NCBI RefSeq assembly: GCF_007858285.1
Contig: NZ_VFIL01000001.1
Coordinates: 310,001 to 374,000, forward strand
DNA: 64,000 bases
Source: Pseudomonas brenneri
Lineage (GTDB): Bacteria; Pseudomonadota; Gammaproteobacteria; Pseudomonadales; Pseudomonadaceae
Direction: 5' to 3'
The translations under genes were made by a program, and so were the position numbers. The notes under the pieces were generated by a model, which worked only from the letters and a program-made list of their open reading frames with translations, was not told the DNA's origin and did no database searches. Numbering within the stretch: position 1 is the first letter of the stretch; each line of letters begins with the position of its first letter. Below are positions 46,089 through 55,136 of this stretch, piece after piece.

Positions 46089-46432
46089 TCACCCTGCTGC
46101 TGCTCCTGGCCGCGTGCCTGCTGACCTGCATGGGCCAGATCGCGCAAAAGTATGCCGTTGAAGGCTGGCGTGACCAACCTGCGGGCTGGGCCTTTAAACT
46201 GCGCTCGCCCTGGCTGTGGCTGGCCCTGTTATGCCTGGGGCTTGGCCTGCTGGTGTGGCTGCTGGTACTGCAGCGCCTGGAGGTGGGGATTGCCTACCCG
46301 ATGCTCAGTCTTAACTTTGTGCTGATCACCCTGGTAGCGCGCTTCGTATTCCATGAACCGGTGGACCGTCGCCACTGGATCGGTGTGGCCCTGGTGATAG
46401 CCGGTGTGCTGCTGCTGGGTGGCCAGATATGA
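46085..46432 (+). CDS. arnE: L-Ara4N-phosphoundecaprenol flippase subunit ArnE
   Basis: This 115-residue protein with four membrane helices has an SMR/EamA-like fold ([65 protein letters not shown]). The start is GTG or TTG-type: the frame opens at 46085 with TTGATC overlapping the arnT stop. With ArnF it moves the lipid-linked sugar across the inner membrane. Confidence 0.9.
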   Translation: MITLLLLLAACLLTCMGQIAQKYAVEGWRDQPAGWAFKLRSPWLWLALLCLGLGLLVWLLVLQRLEVGIAYPMLSLNFVLITLVARFVFHEPVDRRHWIGVALVIAGVLLLGGQI

Positions 46433-46842
46433 GCCGATTGCGTGGTTTCACCCTGGCGTTATCCAGCGTAGCGCTGGTCAGCGCGGCCCAGTTGGGTATG
46501 CGCTGGAGCATGACGCGCCTGCCATTACCTGCCGACTGGCTCACTGCCCTGGCCAGTGCCGCGGTGGATCCGCTGGCGCTGGGCGTGGTGGCCCTGGCGA
46601 TTCTCGCCTACGCGCTGTCGATGCTCTGCTGGCTCGGCGCGCTGCAGCATTTGCCACTGGGCCGCGCCTATTCGTTGCTGAGTATCAGCTACGTCCTGGT
46701 GTACCTACTGGCGGCCAGCCTGCCTGGTTTCCACGAACCCTTTTCACTGTCACGGACCTTGGGGGTGGCCCTGGTCATCCTCGGCGTCCTGACCATCAAC
46801 TCTCGTCGTATCGGTAATACAAGCCCCAGGAATGTCCCATGA
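46429..46842 (+). CDS. arnF: L-Ara4N-phosphoundecaprenol flippase subunit ArnF
   Basis: The 137-residue partner of ArnE has four predicted membrane helices ([19 protein letters not shown] at the start, [21 protein letters not shown] in the middle, [18 protein letters not shown] at the end). It begins in an ATGA overlap with arnE and ends in one with ugd, keeping the canonical arn order. Confidence 0.9.
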   Translation: MSRLRGFTLALSSVALVSAAQLGMRWSMTRLPLPADWLTALASAAVDPLALGVVALAILAYALSMLCWLGALQHLPLGRAYSLLSISYVLVYLLAASLPGFHEPFSLSRTLGVALVILGVLTINSRRIGNTSPRNVP

Positions 46843-48212
46843 AAATCAGCGTATTTGGTAGTGGTTACGTTGGCCTGGTACAGGCCACCGTATTGGCCGA
46901 GATCGGTCACGATGTGATCTGCATGGACGTTGATGAAAGCAAGGTGCAACTGTTGCAACAGGGCCATGTGAGCATTTTCGAACCGGGGCTTACCAGCCTG
47001 GTCCGGGAAAACCTGGAAAACGGCCGGCTGACCTTTACCACCCAGGAAAAGCTCGCGGTCGAGCACGGTGAAGTGCTGTTTATCGCGGTCGGTACGCCCT
47101 CGGACGAGGACGGCTCGGCAGACTTGAAATACGTGCTGTCGGTGGGCGATGCGGTGGCCCGCCATCGTGTCGAGCCGGTGATCCTGGTGGAAAAGTCCAC
47201 CGTACCGGTCGGCACCGGCGACACCCTGCGCGCCCATATCGACAAGGCCCTGGCCGGGCGCAAGCTGGTGTTCGATATTGTCTCCAACCCCGAATTCCTC
47301 AAGGAAGGCTCTGCCGTGGCCGACTGCCGGCGCCCCGACCGGATCATCATCGGCTGTGAGCGCGAAGAGGTGCGCGAGGTGATGCGTGACCTGTACGCGC
47401 CGTTCAATCGCAACCACGACCGCATCATTTTTATGGATGTGCGCAGTGCCGAACTGACCAAGTACGCGGCCAACTGCATGCTGGCGACCAAGATCAGCTT
47501 TATCAACCAAATCGCCGAACTGGCCGAACACCTGGGCGCCGATATCGAGTCGGTGCGCCTGGGCATCGGTGCTGACTCGCGGATTGGCTACCACTTTATC
47601 TACCCTGGCTGCGGCTACGGTGGCTCGTGCTTTCCCAAGGACATGCGCGCCTTGATCCATAGCGCTCGGCAAGCCAACTGCTCCAGTGACCTGCTCGAGG
47701 CGGTGGAAGCCATCAACCAGCGGCAGAAAAGCAAACTGTTCGAACGGATCCGCGCGTTCTACAAAGGCGAACTGCGCGGCAAGACCTTCGCCTTGTGGGG
47801 CCTGGCGTTCAAGCCCAATACCGACGACATGCGCGATGCGCCCAGCCGCGTGCTGATGGAATCGCTGTGGGCCGCCGGGGCCAATGTGCGGGCCTTCGAT
47901 CCCGAAGCCATGCAGGAAACCCAGAAGCTGTATGGCGATGATCCGCGCTTGATGCTGATGGGTACCCCTGAGTCGACCCTGGGCGGCGCCGATGCCTTGA
48001 TTGTTTGCACCGAGTGGCAGCAATTCAAGGCGCCGGATTTCGACCTGCTGCACGCACGCCTCAAGGCGCCGGTGATCTTTGACGGACGTAACCTGTATGA
48101 CGCCGAGCGCCTGGCGCGCAAGGGCTTCCATTACTTCCCGATGGGTCGTGGGCAGTCCTGTGACTTGCCGATCCCCCAGCAACAGTGGCTACCACGGTTG
48201 CTGGAGGCCTGA
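46839..48212 (+). CDS. ugd: UDP-glucose 6-dehydrogenase
   Basis: The 457-residue enzyme oxidises UDP-glucose to UDP-glucuronate, the feedstock of the ArnA decarboxylase. The N-terminal NAD fold begins [31 protein letters not shown] and [11 protein letters not shown] follow; the catalytic cysteine lies in [13 protein letters not shown]; and the C-terminal UDP-binding domain has [20 protein letters not shown]. Placing ugd at the end of the arn operon is usual in Pseudomonas. Confidence 0.95.
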   Translation: MKISVFGSGYVGLVQATVLAEIGHDVICMDVDESKVQLLQQGHVSIFEPGLTSLVRENLENGRLTFTTQEKLAVEHGEVLFIAVGTPSDEDGSADLKYVLSVGDAVARHRVEPVILVEKSTVPVGTGDTLRAHIDKALAGRKLVFDIVSNPEFLKEGSAVADCRRPDRIIIGCEREEVREVMRDLYAPFNRNHDRIIFMDVRSAELTKYAANCMLATKISFINQIAELAEHLGADIESVRLGIGADSRIGYHFIYPGCGYGGSCFPKDMRALIHSARQANCSSDLLEAVEAINQRQKSKLFERIRAFYKGELRGKTFALWGLAFKPNTDDMRDAPSRVLMESLWAAGANVRAFDPEAMQETQKLYGDDPRLMLMGTPESTLGGADALIVCTEWQQFKAPDFDLLHARLKAPVIFDGRNLYDAERLARKGFHYFPMGRGQSCDLPIPQQQWLPRLLEA

Positions 48213-48215
48213 GGC

Positions 48216-49814
48216 GTGGACAAGAGGCTCCTGCGCCGCCAGTCCTGGGGCATCGGTTTGCTGGCGCTGCTGCTGTTTATCGCTGGTAATTGGGATCAGG
48301 CAATTATCGGCTTCGATTCGCGCTTTGTGCTGTTCGCCCAGGAAATGCTGCGCCACGGGCCGGGATTTTTCCCCACCACCTATGGTCAGCCGTATGCCGA
48401 TTATCTGTCCACCTCGACCCTGTTGACCTGGCTGTTGTCGCTGCCTCTGGGGCGCGTCACCAGCTTCAGTGCCTGGCTGCCCACAGCCATCGCTTCGGCG
48501 GCCATCGTCGCCCTGGTCTATCGCCTGACCGCGCCCTACTCCCGGCGCTGGGCGCTGCTGAGCATCGCGCTGTTGTTGCTCAGCAGCACGTTTATCAGCG
48601 AAACCCGCTCGGTATCCCTGGACCAGATGCTGGCGGCGGTGACTCTGGCGGTGTTCTATCTGGGCTATGCCCACGATCATTTCTCCAGCCCCCGGCGCCT
48701 GCCCTGGGTATTGCTCCTGTTATTGCTCGGCTTTGCGATTCGCGGGCCCATCGGCCTGGTGATCCCTACTGGTGTGTTGTGCAGCTATTACCTGCTCAAC
48801 CGCCAGTGGCGCCCGTTGTTCAGTGTCGGCCTGCTGGCCCTGGCATTGCTGGCAGCGTGCGTCGGCCTGCTGCTGTTGCTGGCCAAGCTCAGTGGTGGCG
48901 AAACCTTCCTGCAAGACGTGATCCGCATGCAGTTCCTCGGGCGTATGGACGGTCGCGAAGGCTCCAGCAGCGTGTGGTATTACTTCACCAGTTCCGTGGG
49001 CAACTACGCCCTGGCGTACCCGTTGGCATTGCTCGCGCTGCTGGCGGTGCTGCTCAATGGACGACACACTGGCGATGGCGGGTGGCCGTTGTTGCTGGCG
49101 TGCATCGCCGCAGGTTTGATCGTGATGCTGGGGCTGTCGATCCCCGAGGCAAAGAAAGCCCGCTATGTGTTGCCGATGATGCCCATGGTGGCGATCATCG
49201 CCGCGTACCCGTTCCATAGGCCCGATGGGCATCTGTTCAAGGGGCTGCGGGGCCTGATGCTGGGATTATGGACGGTAACCCCGGGCTTGTTGATCGGCGC
49301 GTTGCTGGTGGCGCGCCATCGCTTCGGGGCGCAGTTGGAGCATTTCCAGGGCCTGCTGGGCCTGTTGATCGGCTTGCAGGTCTTTATCATCGGAATGCTT
49401 GCCAAGTGGCGCTTGCACCCCGTAGGCCCAGCGTTTGGCGCGGTGCTGGCGGTGTGGAGCAGCTATATCCTGGTGGTCGAGCCCCTGGAGCGCAGCCTGT
49501 ATGACACTCGTACATTTAGCCGTGAGGCTCATGCGCTGATCCGGCAACAGCCAGCGCCGTTGGTGTTGCATGGCCTGGGTAAAGACGCCAAGGCTATCAA
49601 GTTCATGGTCAACGTTGAGTGTGACCGGGTTCCGCTGTTCACCCAGGCACCTGCCGACCTGGCCTTGATCCATGGACCGGCGTGGCTGGTGATGGACAAG
49701 GCAGATTTCACCCGTCTCGACGAGCCACGCTGGCGCGCATTGGCACCGGTATTGACCGGGCAGTTCGATAAAAACACCTATGTGCTCCTGCACCTGAACG
49801 GGGCTGGACCCTGA
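48216..49814 (+). CDS. ArnT-like membrane glycosyltransferase (GT39/GT83 type)
   Basis: The 532-residue integral membrane protein starts at GTG 48216, 3 bp after ugd, so it belongs to the same operon. It resembles ArnT at the N-terminus: GFDSRFVLFAQEML holds an acidic residue like that of ArnT, then GQPYADYLSTSTLLTWLLS, with about twelve hydrophobic helices and a C-terminal soluble segment. It probably uses an undecaprenyl-linked sugar to modify LPS or another envelope polymer. Whether it is a second L-Ara4N transferase or has another donor is open. It ends the operon. Confidence 0.85.
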   Translation: MDKRLLRRQSWGIGLLALLLFIAGNWDQAIIGFDSRFVLFAQEMLRHGPGFFPTTYGQPYADYLSTSTLLTWLLSLPLGRVTSFSAWLPTAIASAAIVALVYRLTAPYSRRWALLSIALLLLSSTFISETRSVSLDQMLAAVTLAVFYLGYAHDHFSSPRRLPWVLLLLLLGFAIRGPIGLVIPTGVLCSYYLLNRQWRPLFSVGLLALALLAACVGLLLLLAKLSGGETFLQDVIRMQFLGRMDGREGSSSVWYYFTSSVGNYALAYPLALLALLAVLLNGRHTGDGGWPLLLACIAAGLIVMLGLSIPEAKKARYVLPMMPMVAIIAAYPFHRPDGHLFKGLRGLMLGLWTVTPGLLIGALLVARHRFGAQLEHFQGLLGLLIGLQVFIIGMLAKWRLHPVGPAFGAVLAVWSSYILVVEPLERSLYDTRTFSREAHALIRQQPAPLVLHGLGKDAKAIKFMVNVECDRVPLFTQAPADLALIHGPAWLVMDKADFTRLDEPRWRALAPVLTGQFDKNTYVLLHLNGAGP

Positions 49815-49953
49815 GCACGAACTATCAAGAAAGCTCCTACGTTTGTATCCGTAAATGCCGGTACCGGCTCCCTTACCGGCCCTATGACCCCAACGGTAAA
49901 CTCGCCTCACATTTGCATTACATAGTTACCGCCCGCCTCCGAGGATCGCTGCC

Positions 49954-50184
49954 GTGCCTGATGAGCAATTGCCTGTTGTCCCTGCTATCGAGCCTGTACA
50001 CGTCGGCTATATCCCGGTGTTCCCTCTCGATCGGCTGATGGAATTGCGCGATGCCCTTGTCGCGCTCAAAGGGCCATTGGCCAGCGATCCACAGCTGCGC
50101 GAAAGCGTGCAGAAGTCGCTGATCAATTCAGAGAACCACGAACGGGTGTTGGGCAAGGCCAGCTCAAGGCATGAACAGTATTGA
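49954..50184 (+). CDS. Small conserved protein of unknown function
   Basis: The 76-residue product opens at GTG 49954 with GAGGA about eight bases ahead: MPDEQLPVVPAIEPVHVGYIPVFP, followed by one amphipathic helical part (LMELRDALVALKGPLASDP and on). No signal peptide, membrane helix or cysteine is present. I do not recognise a family. It is followed by a strong terminator and seems to be its own transcription unit. Confidence 0.6.
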   Translation: MPDEQLPVVPAIEPVHVGYIPVFPLDRLMELRDALVALKGPLASDPQLRESVQKSLINSENHERVLGKASSRHEQY

Positions 50185-50284
50185 TGCAAAATTACTGCAC
50201 TTAACCTGCATTAATATGCATTGGCGGCGATAGTTTTTGATCGGCACACTGCGCCGGTTCCTCCCCCAAATGTTGGAACTTTCG

Positions 50285-50320
50285 AAGGGCTTTGCGGGTA
50301 ACCGCAAAGCCCTTTTTTTG
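50285..50320 (+). terminator. Rho-independent terminator
   Basis: A perfect GC-rich stem, AGGGCTTTGCGG (50286-50297) with its exact complement CCGCAAAGCCCT (50302-50313), closes a four-base loop GTAA and is followed by seven Ts. It should end transcription of the small gene at 49954-50184. It lies only 35 bp before the HPP gene start. Confidence 0.95.
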
Positions 50321-50354
50321 CCCTCTCCCTTTTTTCCGATTGGACTGCCCCGCA

Positions 50355-51059
50355 ATGCTTGCTCGCTGGTTCCCCGCTGCCATCAATACCCGCCCCGCCG
50401 AATGGAGCCGTGCCGCCATCGGCATGGCCCTGGGCACCCTGTTTACCGTATGGCTGTGTGCCCAGGTGTATGGCCTGGAAGTGGCCATGCACCTGCTGGG
50501 CCCGTTGGGGGCCTCCGCCGTGTTGTTGTTTGCGGTGTCATCGGGTGCCCTCGCCCAGCCGTGGTCGATCATCGGCAGCTACCTGTGCGCCTGTGTGGTG
50601 GCTTTGCTGGTGGCCCGTGTCTTGGGCCGGACCCTGGGCAGCGCCTGTCTCGCGGCGGGTATGGCCTTGATCCTGATGTGCTGGCTGCGTTGCCTGCACC
50701 CGCCTTCGGGAGGCCTGGCCATGACCCTGGTCCTGGCGGACCCGGCCACCATCGCCCTGGGCTGGCAGGAAGTCGGCCCGGTGATGCTGGGAGCCGGCAC
50801 CTTGCTGCTCTCGGCCTTGGCCTACAACAACCTGACCCGTACCCGCTACCCCAAGGGCCCCACTGAAACCCCAGTCGTGGTGCCATTACTGTCGCCGCAG
50901 GTGGACGCAAAAATCACCGCTGCAGACCTGGAACAGGCATTGGCACAAATGGAGCAGTTTTTCGACGTTACCCCCAGCGAATTGGAGGAACTGATCCATA
51001 TTGCCGAAGACCATGCCCGCCGCCGCAGCATTGGCCAGGTCCTGGCCAGCCGGGTCTAG
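50355..51059 (+). CDS. HPP family integral membrane protein
   Basis: The 234-residue protein starts MLARWFPAAINTRPAEWSR and has four or five membrane helices (AIGMALGTLFTVWLC, HLLGPLGASAVLLFAVSSG, IIGSYLCACVVALLVARVL). The defining motif is LHPPSGGLAMTL. A cytosolic C-terminal tail of about 60 residues (ITAADLEQALAQMEQFFDV and on) is helical. HPP proteins of plants and cyanobacteria transport nitrite; the role in Pseudomonas is not shown. It lies between a terminator and a palindrome, so it is probably monocistronic. Confidence 0.87.
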   Translation: MLARWFPAAINTRPAEWSRAAIGMALGTLFTVWLCAQVYGLEVAMHLLGPLGASAVLLFAVSSGALAQPWSIIGSYLCACVVALLVARVLGRTLGSACLAAGMALILMCWLRCLHPPSGGLAMTLVLADPATIALGWQEVGPVMLGAGTLLLSALAYNNLTRTRYPKGPTETPVVVPLLSPQVDAKITAADLEQALAQMEQFFDVTPSELEELIHIAEDHARRRSIGQVLASRV

Positions 51060-51130
51060 ACGCGCCTGCCCTGGTTTTTTATCGAATACCCCCTGCATAA
51101 ATGCAAAGATGACCTGCACGATTCCGGCTT

Positions 51131-51155
51131 GTACTGGGCAAATTTGCACTGGTAC
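51131..51155. promoter_or_regulatory. Imperfect palindrome upstream of the valine-degradation operon
   Basis: GTAC at both ends (51131-51134 and 51152-51155) flanks a perfect central palindrome GCAAATTTGC, forming a dyad of about 25 bp 63 bases ahead of the hydrolase start. This placement suits an operator for a dimeric regulator of the two-gene operon. The regulator is not identified. Confidence 0.4.
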
Positions 51156-51217
51156 GATCCGGAGATGGTTCGCCCGCGAACATTTTGATAAAGAACAATA
51201 AAAGCAGGGAGTTACAG

Positions 51218-52321
51218 ATGACTGCTCAGGCTCAGTCCCAGGCGACAAGCACCGAGTCCCCCCAGAACAGTGTCCTGGCCGAAGTACGCAACCACATCGG
51301 CCACCTGACCCTCAACCGCCCCGCCGGCCTCAATGCCATCACCCTGGACATGGTCCGCAGCCTCTCTACGCATTTGCGCGCCTGGGCCGATGATGCCCAA
51401 GTGCACGCCGTGGTCTTGCGCGGCGCCGGTGAAAAGGCCTTCTGCGCCGGGGGCGATATCCGCTCGCTGTACGACAGCTTCAAGAGCGGCGACACGCTGC
51501 ATGAAGACTTCTTCGTTGAAGAGTACGCCCTCGACCTGGCCATTCATCACTACCGCAAGCCGGTCCTCGCGCTGATGGACGGCTTTGTCCTGGGCGGTGG
51601 CATGGGCCTGGTCCAGGGGGCCGACCTGCGGGTGGTGACCGAACGCAGTCGCCTGGCCATGCCGGAAGTGGCCATCGGTTACTTCCCCGATGTGGGCGGC
51701 AGCTACTTCCTGCCGCGCATTCCCGGCGAGCTGGGGATTTACCTGGGCGTGACCGGGGTGCAGATCCGCGCCGCCGACGCCCTGTATTGCGGGCTCGCCG
51801 ACTGGTACCTGGACAGCGCCAGGCTGGCGGAGCTGGACCAGAAGCTCGACCACCTGCAATGGCACGACTCGCCACTCAAGGACCTGCAAGGCCTGCTGGC
51901 CAAGCTCGCGGTACAACAATTGCCGGATGCACCGTTGGCGGCCCTACGCCCGGCCATCGACCACTTCTTTGCCCTGCCGGACGTGCCAAGCATTGTTGAG
52001 CAACTGCAGCAAGTGACCGTCGCCGACAGCCATGAATGGGCTGTGAGTACAGCGCAACTGATGCAGACCCGTTCCCCATTGGCCATGGCCGTCACCCTGC
52101 AGATGCTGCGACGCGGGCGGCACCTGGCACTGGAAAACTGCTTTGCCCTGGAGTTGCACCTGGACCGCCAGTGGTTCGCCCGTGGCGACCTGATCGAAGG
52201 GGTGCGTGCGCTGCTGATCGACAAGGACAAATCCCCGCGCTGGAACCCGCCAACGTTAGCGACATTGGATCAGGACCACGTCGACAGCTTCTTTCAAGAC
52301 TTCGCGAAGTACGGGAACTAA
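51218..52321 (+). CDS. 3-hydroxyisobutyryl-CoA hydrolase-like enoyl-CoA hydratase family protein
   Basis: The 367-residue enzyme starts at ATG 51218 with GGGAG ahead. Crotonase-fold motifs include LNRPAGLNAITLDMV, KAFCAGGDIRSLYD (oxyanion hole), GFVLGGGMGLVQGADLRV and PEVAIGYFPDVGGSYFLPR. The extended C-terminal half and the FPDVGG motif mark the HIBCH subgroup, which hydrolyses 3-hydroxyisobutyryl-CoA in valine catabolism. It lies 3 bp before an acyl-CoA dehydrogenase gene, fitting the same pathway. Confidence 0.88.
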   Translation: MTAQAQSQATSTESPQNSVLAEVRNHIGHLTLNRPAGLNAITLDMVRSLSTHLRAWADDAQVHAVVLRGAGEKAFCAGGDIRSLYDSFKSGDTLHEDFFVEEYALDLAIHHYRKPVLALMDGFVLGGGMGLVQGADLRVVTERSRLAMPEVAIGYFPDVGGSYFLPRIPGELGIYLGVTGVQIRAADALYCGLADWYLDSARLAELDQKLDHLQWHDSPLKDLQGLLAKLAVQQLPDAPLAALRPAIDHFFALPDVPSIVEQLQQVTVADSHEWAVSTAQLMQTRSPLAMAVTLQMLRRGRHLALENCFALELHLDRQWFARGDLIEGVRALLIDKDKSPRWNPPTLATLDQDHVDSFFQDFAKYGN

Positions 52322-52324
52322 GCC

Positions 52325-53476
52325 ATGCAAGATATTGAATTTACAGAAGAACAAGTAATGATTCGCGACATGGCGCGCGACTTTGCCCGTGGCGAAATCG
52401 CTCCCCACGCCCAGGCCTGGGAAAAAGCCGGCTGGATCGATGATGGCCTCGTGGCCAAGATGGGCGAATTGGGCCTGCTGGGCATGGTGGTGCCGGAAGA
52501 ATGGGGCGGCACCTATGTGGACTACGTGGCCTATGCCCTGGCCGTCGAGGAAATCTCTGCAGGTGACGGTGCGGTCGGCGCACTGATGAGTATCCATAAT
52601 TCAGTGGGTTGCGGCCCGATCCTCAACTACGGCACACCCGCGCAGAAAGAGACCTGGCTGGCCGAACTCGCCAGTGGCCAGGCCATCGGCTGCTTCTGCC
52701 TGACTGAACCCCAGGCCGGCTCCGAAGCCCACAACCTGCGCACCCGCGCCGAACTGCGCGATGGCCAGTGGGTGATCAACGGCGCCAAACAGTTTGTCAG
52801 CAACGGCAAGCGCGCCAAACTGGCGATAGTGTTTGCCGTGACCGACCCGGACTTGGGCAAGAAAGGAATCTCTGCGTTCCTGGTGCCCACCGACACCCCA
52901 GGCTTTACCGTGGACCGTACCGAACACAAGATGGGCATCCGCGCCTCGGACACCTGCGCCGTGACCCTCAGCCAATGCACCGTGCCCGAAGCCAATCTGC
53001 TGGGCGAACGCGGCAAGGGCCTGGCCATCGCCCTGTCCAACCTGGAAGGTGGGCGCATCGGCATCGCCGCCCAGGCCCTGGGGATCGCTCGGGCGGCCTT
53101 TGAAGCGGCATTGGCCTACGCCCGTGATCGGGTGCAGTTTGACAAGGCCATCATCGAACACCAGAGCGTGGCCAACCTGCTGGCAGACATGCAGACCCGG
53201 CTCAATGCCGCGCGCCTGCTGATCCTGCATGCCGCGCGTTTGCGCAGTGCTGGCAAACCGTGTCTGTCCGAAGCCTCCCAGGCCAAGCTGTTTGCGTCGG
53301 AAATGGCCGAGAAGGTCTGTTCATCGGCGATGCAGATCCATGGCGGCTACGGTTACCTGGAGGACTACCCGGTGGAGCGTTACTACCGTGATGCACGGAT
53401 CACCCAGATCTATGAGGGGACCAGCGAGATCCAGCGCATGGTGATTGCCCGGGAGCTGAAGAACTATCAGCTATAG
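52325..53476 (+). CDS. Acyl-CoA dehydrogenase (probably isobutyryl-CoA dehydrogenase)
   Basis: The 383-residue flavoenzyme has the complete family pattern: [35 protein letters not shown] (FAD/substrate contacts), GARDRV-like [15 protein letters not shown], and the catalytic glutamate in [15 protein letters not shown]. Short/branched-chain members have this length. Coupling to the HIBCH-like gene suggests it oxidises isobutyryl-CoA to methacrylyl-CoA. It starts at ATG 52325; the C-terminus is ELKNYQL. Other genes of the valine pathway are not in the window. Confidence 0.9.
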   Translation: MQDIEFTEEQVMIRDMARDFARGEIAPHAQAWEKAGWIDDGLVAKMGELGLLGMVVPEEWGGTYVDYVAYALAVEEISAGDGAVGALMSIHNSVGCGPILNYGTPAQKETWLAELASGQAIGCFCLTEPQAGSEAHNLRTRAELRDGQWVINGAKQFVSNGKRAKLAIVFAVTDPDLGKKGISAFLVPTDTPGFTVDRTEHKMGIRASDTCAVTLSQCTVPEANLLGERGKGLAIALSNLEGGRIGIAAQALGIARAAFEAALAYARDRVQFDKAIIEHQSVANLLADMQTRLNAARLLILHAARLRSAGKPCLSEASQAKLFASEMAEKVCSSAMQIHGGYGYLEDYPVERYYRDARITQIYEGTSEIQRMVIARELKNYQL

Positions 53477-53574
53477 CGGCTGCTGAAAAAGCGTCGAAAA
53501 AAGCCTGGTGACTCCCGTGCGTTGTGCGGGAGTGCGACTATTCTGACAGTTCCTAGCCACACAGGAGGTGTGTC

Positions 53575-54024
53575 ATGAATGCAGTTGAACACCCGGTTCG
53601 TGTCGAACGAATCAGCCAGGAACGCTATATCCAAGCCCCCATCGAAACCGTCTACGACTACGTGACCCAGCCGGATCGCTGGCACGAATGGCACCCCACA
53701 TCCTTGAGCGCGGACACCGGCACCAGCGGTTCACTGCCGGCCGGCCAGCGCTTCACCGAGACGATCGACCTGCTTGGGGTGCGCGTACCCATGAGCTACC
53801 GCGTGCAGATTGCCTTGCCGCCCCGGGAGTTCAAGACGGTTTTCACCTCCCTGGCCGTCGATGGCTGCATTCACTACCTGCTCCAGCCCCATGGCAGCGG
53901 CACCCTGTTCAAACGTGTGCTTAGCTATGAAACCGAATTACAGCTCACCACGCTGCAAGCGCGCATGGTAGAGCTGTCGAACCAGGCCATGGACCAACTC
54001 AAGCAGCGCCTGGAGTCGTCCTGA
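53575..54024 (+). CDS. SRPBCC family protein
   Basis: The 149-residue protein has the START/Bet v1-like layout: ERYIQAPIETVYDYVTQPDRWHEWHP at the front, a beta sheet in the middle and a long C-terminal helix (TTLQARMVELSNQAMDQLK). AGGAGG precedes ATG 53575. Such proteins bind hydrophobic ligands in a deep pocket, and some act as cyclases or polyketide enzymes. No partner gene indicates the ligand. Confidence 0.87.
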   Translation: MNAVEHPVRVERISQERYIQAPIETVYDYVTQPDRWHEWHPTSLSADTGTSGSLPAGQRFTETIDLLGVRVPMSYRVQIALPPREFKTVFTSLAVDGCIHYLLQPHGSGTLFKRVLSYETELQLTTLQARMVELSNQAMDQLKQRLESS

Positions 54025-54026
54025 GC

Positions 54027-54041
54027 TGACAAATTTGTCAT
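54027..54041. promoter_or_regulatory. CusR/CopR-type copper box
   Basis: TGACAAATTTGTCAT fits the cop box pattern TGACAA-N2-TTGTCAT recognised by CusR, PcoR and CopR in other bacteria. It starts 2 bp after the SRPBCC stop and lies 150 bp ahead of the DUF411 gene. A TATAAT at 54100-54105 without a good -35 element suits an activator-dependent promoter. It suggests copper-responsive control of the two downstream genes. Confidence 0.6.
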
Positions 54042-54190
54042 CTTTCTCTCAGTTTGCTGACAGTTGCAGGCACTAAGCTCCGTGGCTGTCGCGTGCTCGT
54101 ATAATTTCGAAACATAACCACCTCACCTAGTGCGTAAAAGCGCGGAGAATGCGCCCTCTTTGCGCACTCCGTAACCGATGGGACCTGTCT

Positions 54191-54637
54191 ATGAAAACCA
54201 CCCTGCGCCTGACTTTGCTGTCCGCCCTGTTCATGACCACCCTGGCCCAGGCGGCCGAACTGATCCCGATTGACGTACACCGCGATGCCAATTGCGGCTG
54301 CTGCAAGAAATGGATCAGCCATCTGGAAACCAACGGCTTCAAGGTCAACGACCATGTTGAAACCGATATGAGCGCGGTCAAGCAACGCCTGGGCGTGGCT
54401 CCTCGCCTGGCGTCCTGCCATACCGCCGTGATCGACGGCAAATTCGTCGAAGGCCACGTGCCCGCTGAGCAGGTGTTGGCCCTGCGCAAGCGCAGCGACC
54501 TGTTGGGTATCGCGGCACCGGGCATGCCCATGGGCTCTCCGGGCATGGAGATGGACGGCATGAGCGACGCGTATCAAGTCATTGGCCTGACCCGCGAAGG
54601 CAAAGATGTGGTGGTAGCCGACTACCCGGCCCACTGA
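54191..54637 (+). CDS. DUF411 metal-binding exported protein
   Basis: The 148-residue protein begins MKTTLRLTLLSALFMTTLAQAAE, a Sec signal peptide. The mature part has the DUF411 cysteine motif DANCGCCKKWISHLE, CHTAVIDGKFVEGHVPA with a further cysteine, and a methionine-rich segment PGMPMGSPGMEMDGM, which is a typical periplasmic Cu(I)/Ag(I)-binding run. It is therefore likely to bind copper in the periplasm. The upstream cop box supports this. A YqaA-like membrane gene follows after 3 bp. Confidence 0.88.
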   Translation: MKTTLRLTLLSALFMTTLAQAAELIPIDVHRDANCGCCKKWISHLETNGFKVNDHVETDMSAVKQRLGVAPRLASCHTAVIDGKFVEGHVPAEQVLALRKRSDLLGIAAPGMPMGSPGMEMDGMSDAYQVIGLTREGKDVVVADYPAH

Positions 54638-54640
54638 TCA

Positions 54641-55072
54641 ATGCTTGCAGGGTATGCAGGGCTGTTTTTCAGCGCCTTTGGCGCGGCCACGCTGTTGCCG
54701 CTGCAATCGGAAGCGGTGCTGGTCGCGCTGCTGCTCAATGGCAGCTACTCACTGTGGCTGCTGCTCGGCATTGCGACACTGGGCAACGTGTTGGGTTCGT
54801 TGGTCAACTGGCTGCTGGGACGTTCGGTCGAACTGTTCAAGGACCGGCGCTGGTTCCCGGTCAGTGCAACGCAGCTGGAAAAGTCCCGCGGCCACTATCG
54901 ACGCTGGGGGCATTGGTCACTGCTGCTCAGTTGGGTGCCGATCATCGGCGACCCGCTGACCCTGGTGGCCGGAGTGATGAAAGAGCCGCTGTGGCGTTTT
55001 GTGTTGATCGTCAGCATCGCCAAGGCGGCCCGTTATGCTGTGGTGGCGATGCTCACGCTGCATTGGATGTAA
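54641..55072 (+). CDS. YqaA-family (DedA-like) inner membrane protein
   Basis: The 143-residue protein has three or four hydrophobic helices and the family motifs LLPLQSEAVLVALL, GNVLGSLVNWLLGR and SWVPIIGDPLTLVAGVMKEPL. YqaA belongs to the DedA/SNARE-associated superfamily, whose members flip phospholipids or undecaprenyl phosphate. The gene is probably co-transcribed with DUF411 (3 bp gap). Confidence 0.85.
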   Translation: MLAGYAGLFFSAFGAATLLPLQSEAVLVALLLNGSYSLWLLLGIATLGNVLGSLVNWLLGRSVELFKDRRWFPVSATQLEKSRGHYRRWGHWSLLLSWVPIIGDPLTLVAGVMKEPLWRFVLIVSIAKAARYAVVAMLTLHWM

Positions 55073-55136
55073 CAGGTTAATTCCCGCTTAATCCGCCCGA
55101 CACAGCATCCGGTAGCCTCTTCTCTGGAGCTCTCCC

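Noticed and set aside
46689..48182. A 497-codon minus-strand open frame opposite ugd
   Set aside because: Antisense shadow of ugd; no domain and no ribosome site.
53495..53545. Inverted repeat ACTCCCG...CGGGAGT as a terminator after the acyl-CoA dehydrogenase
   Set aside because: The stem is only seven pairs with a nine-base loop and no T-run follows.
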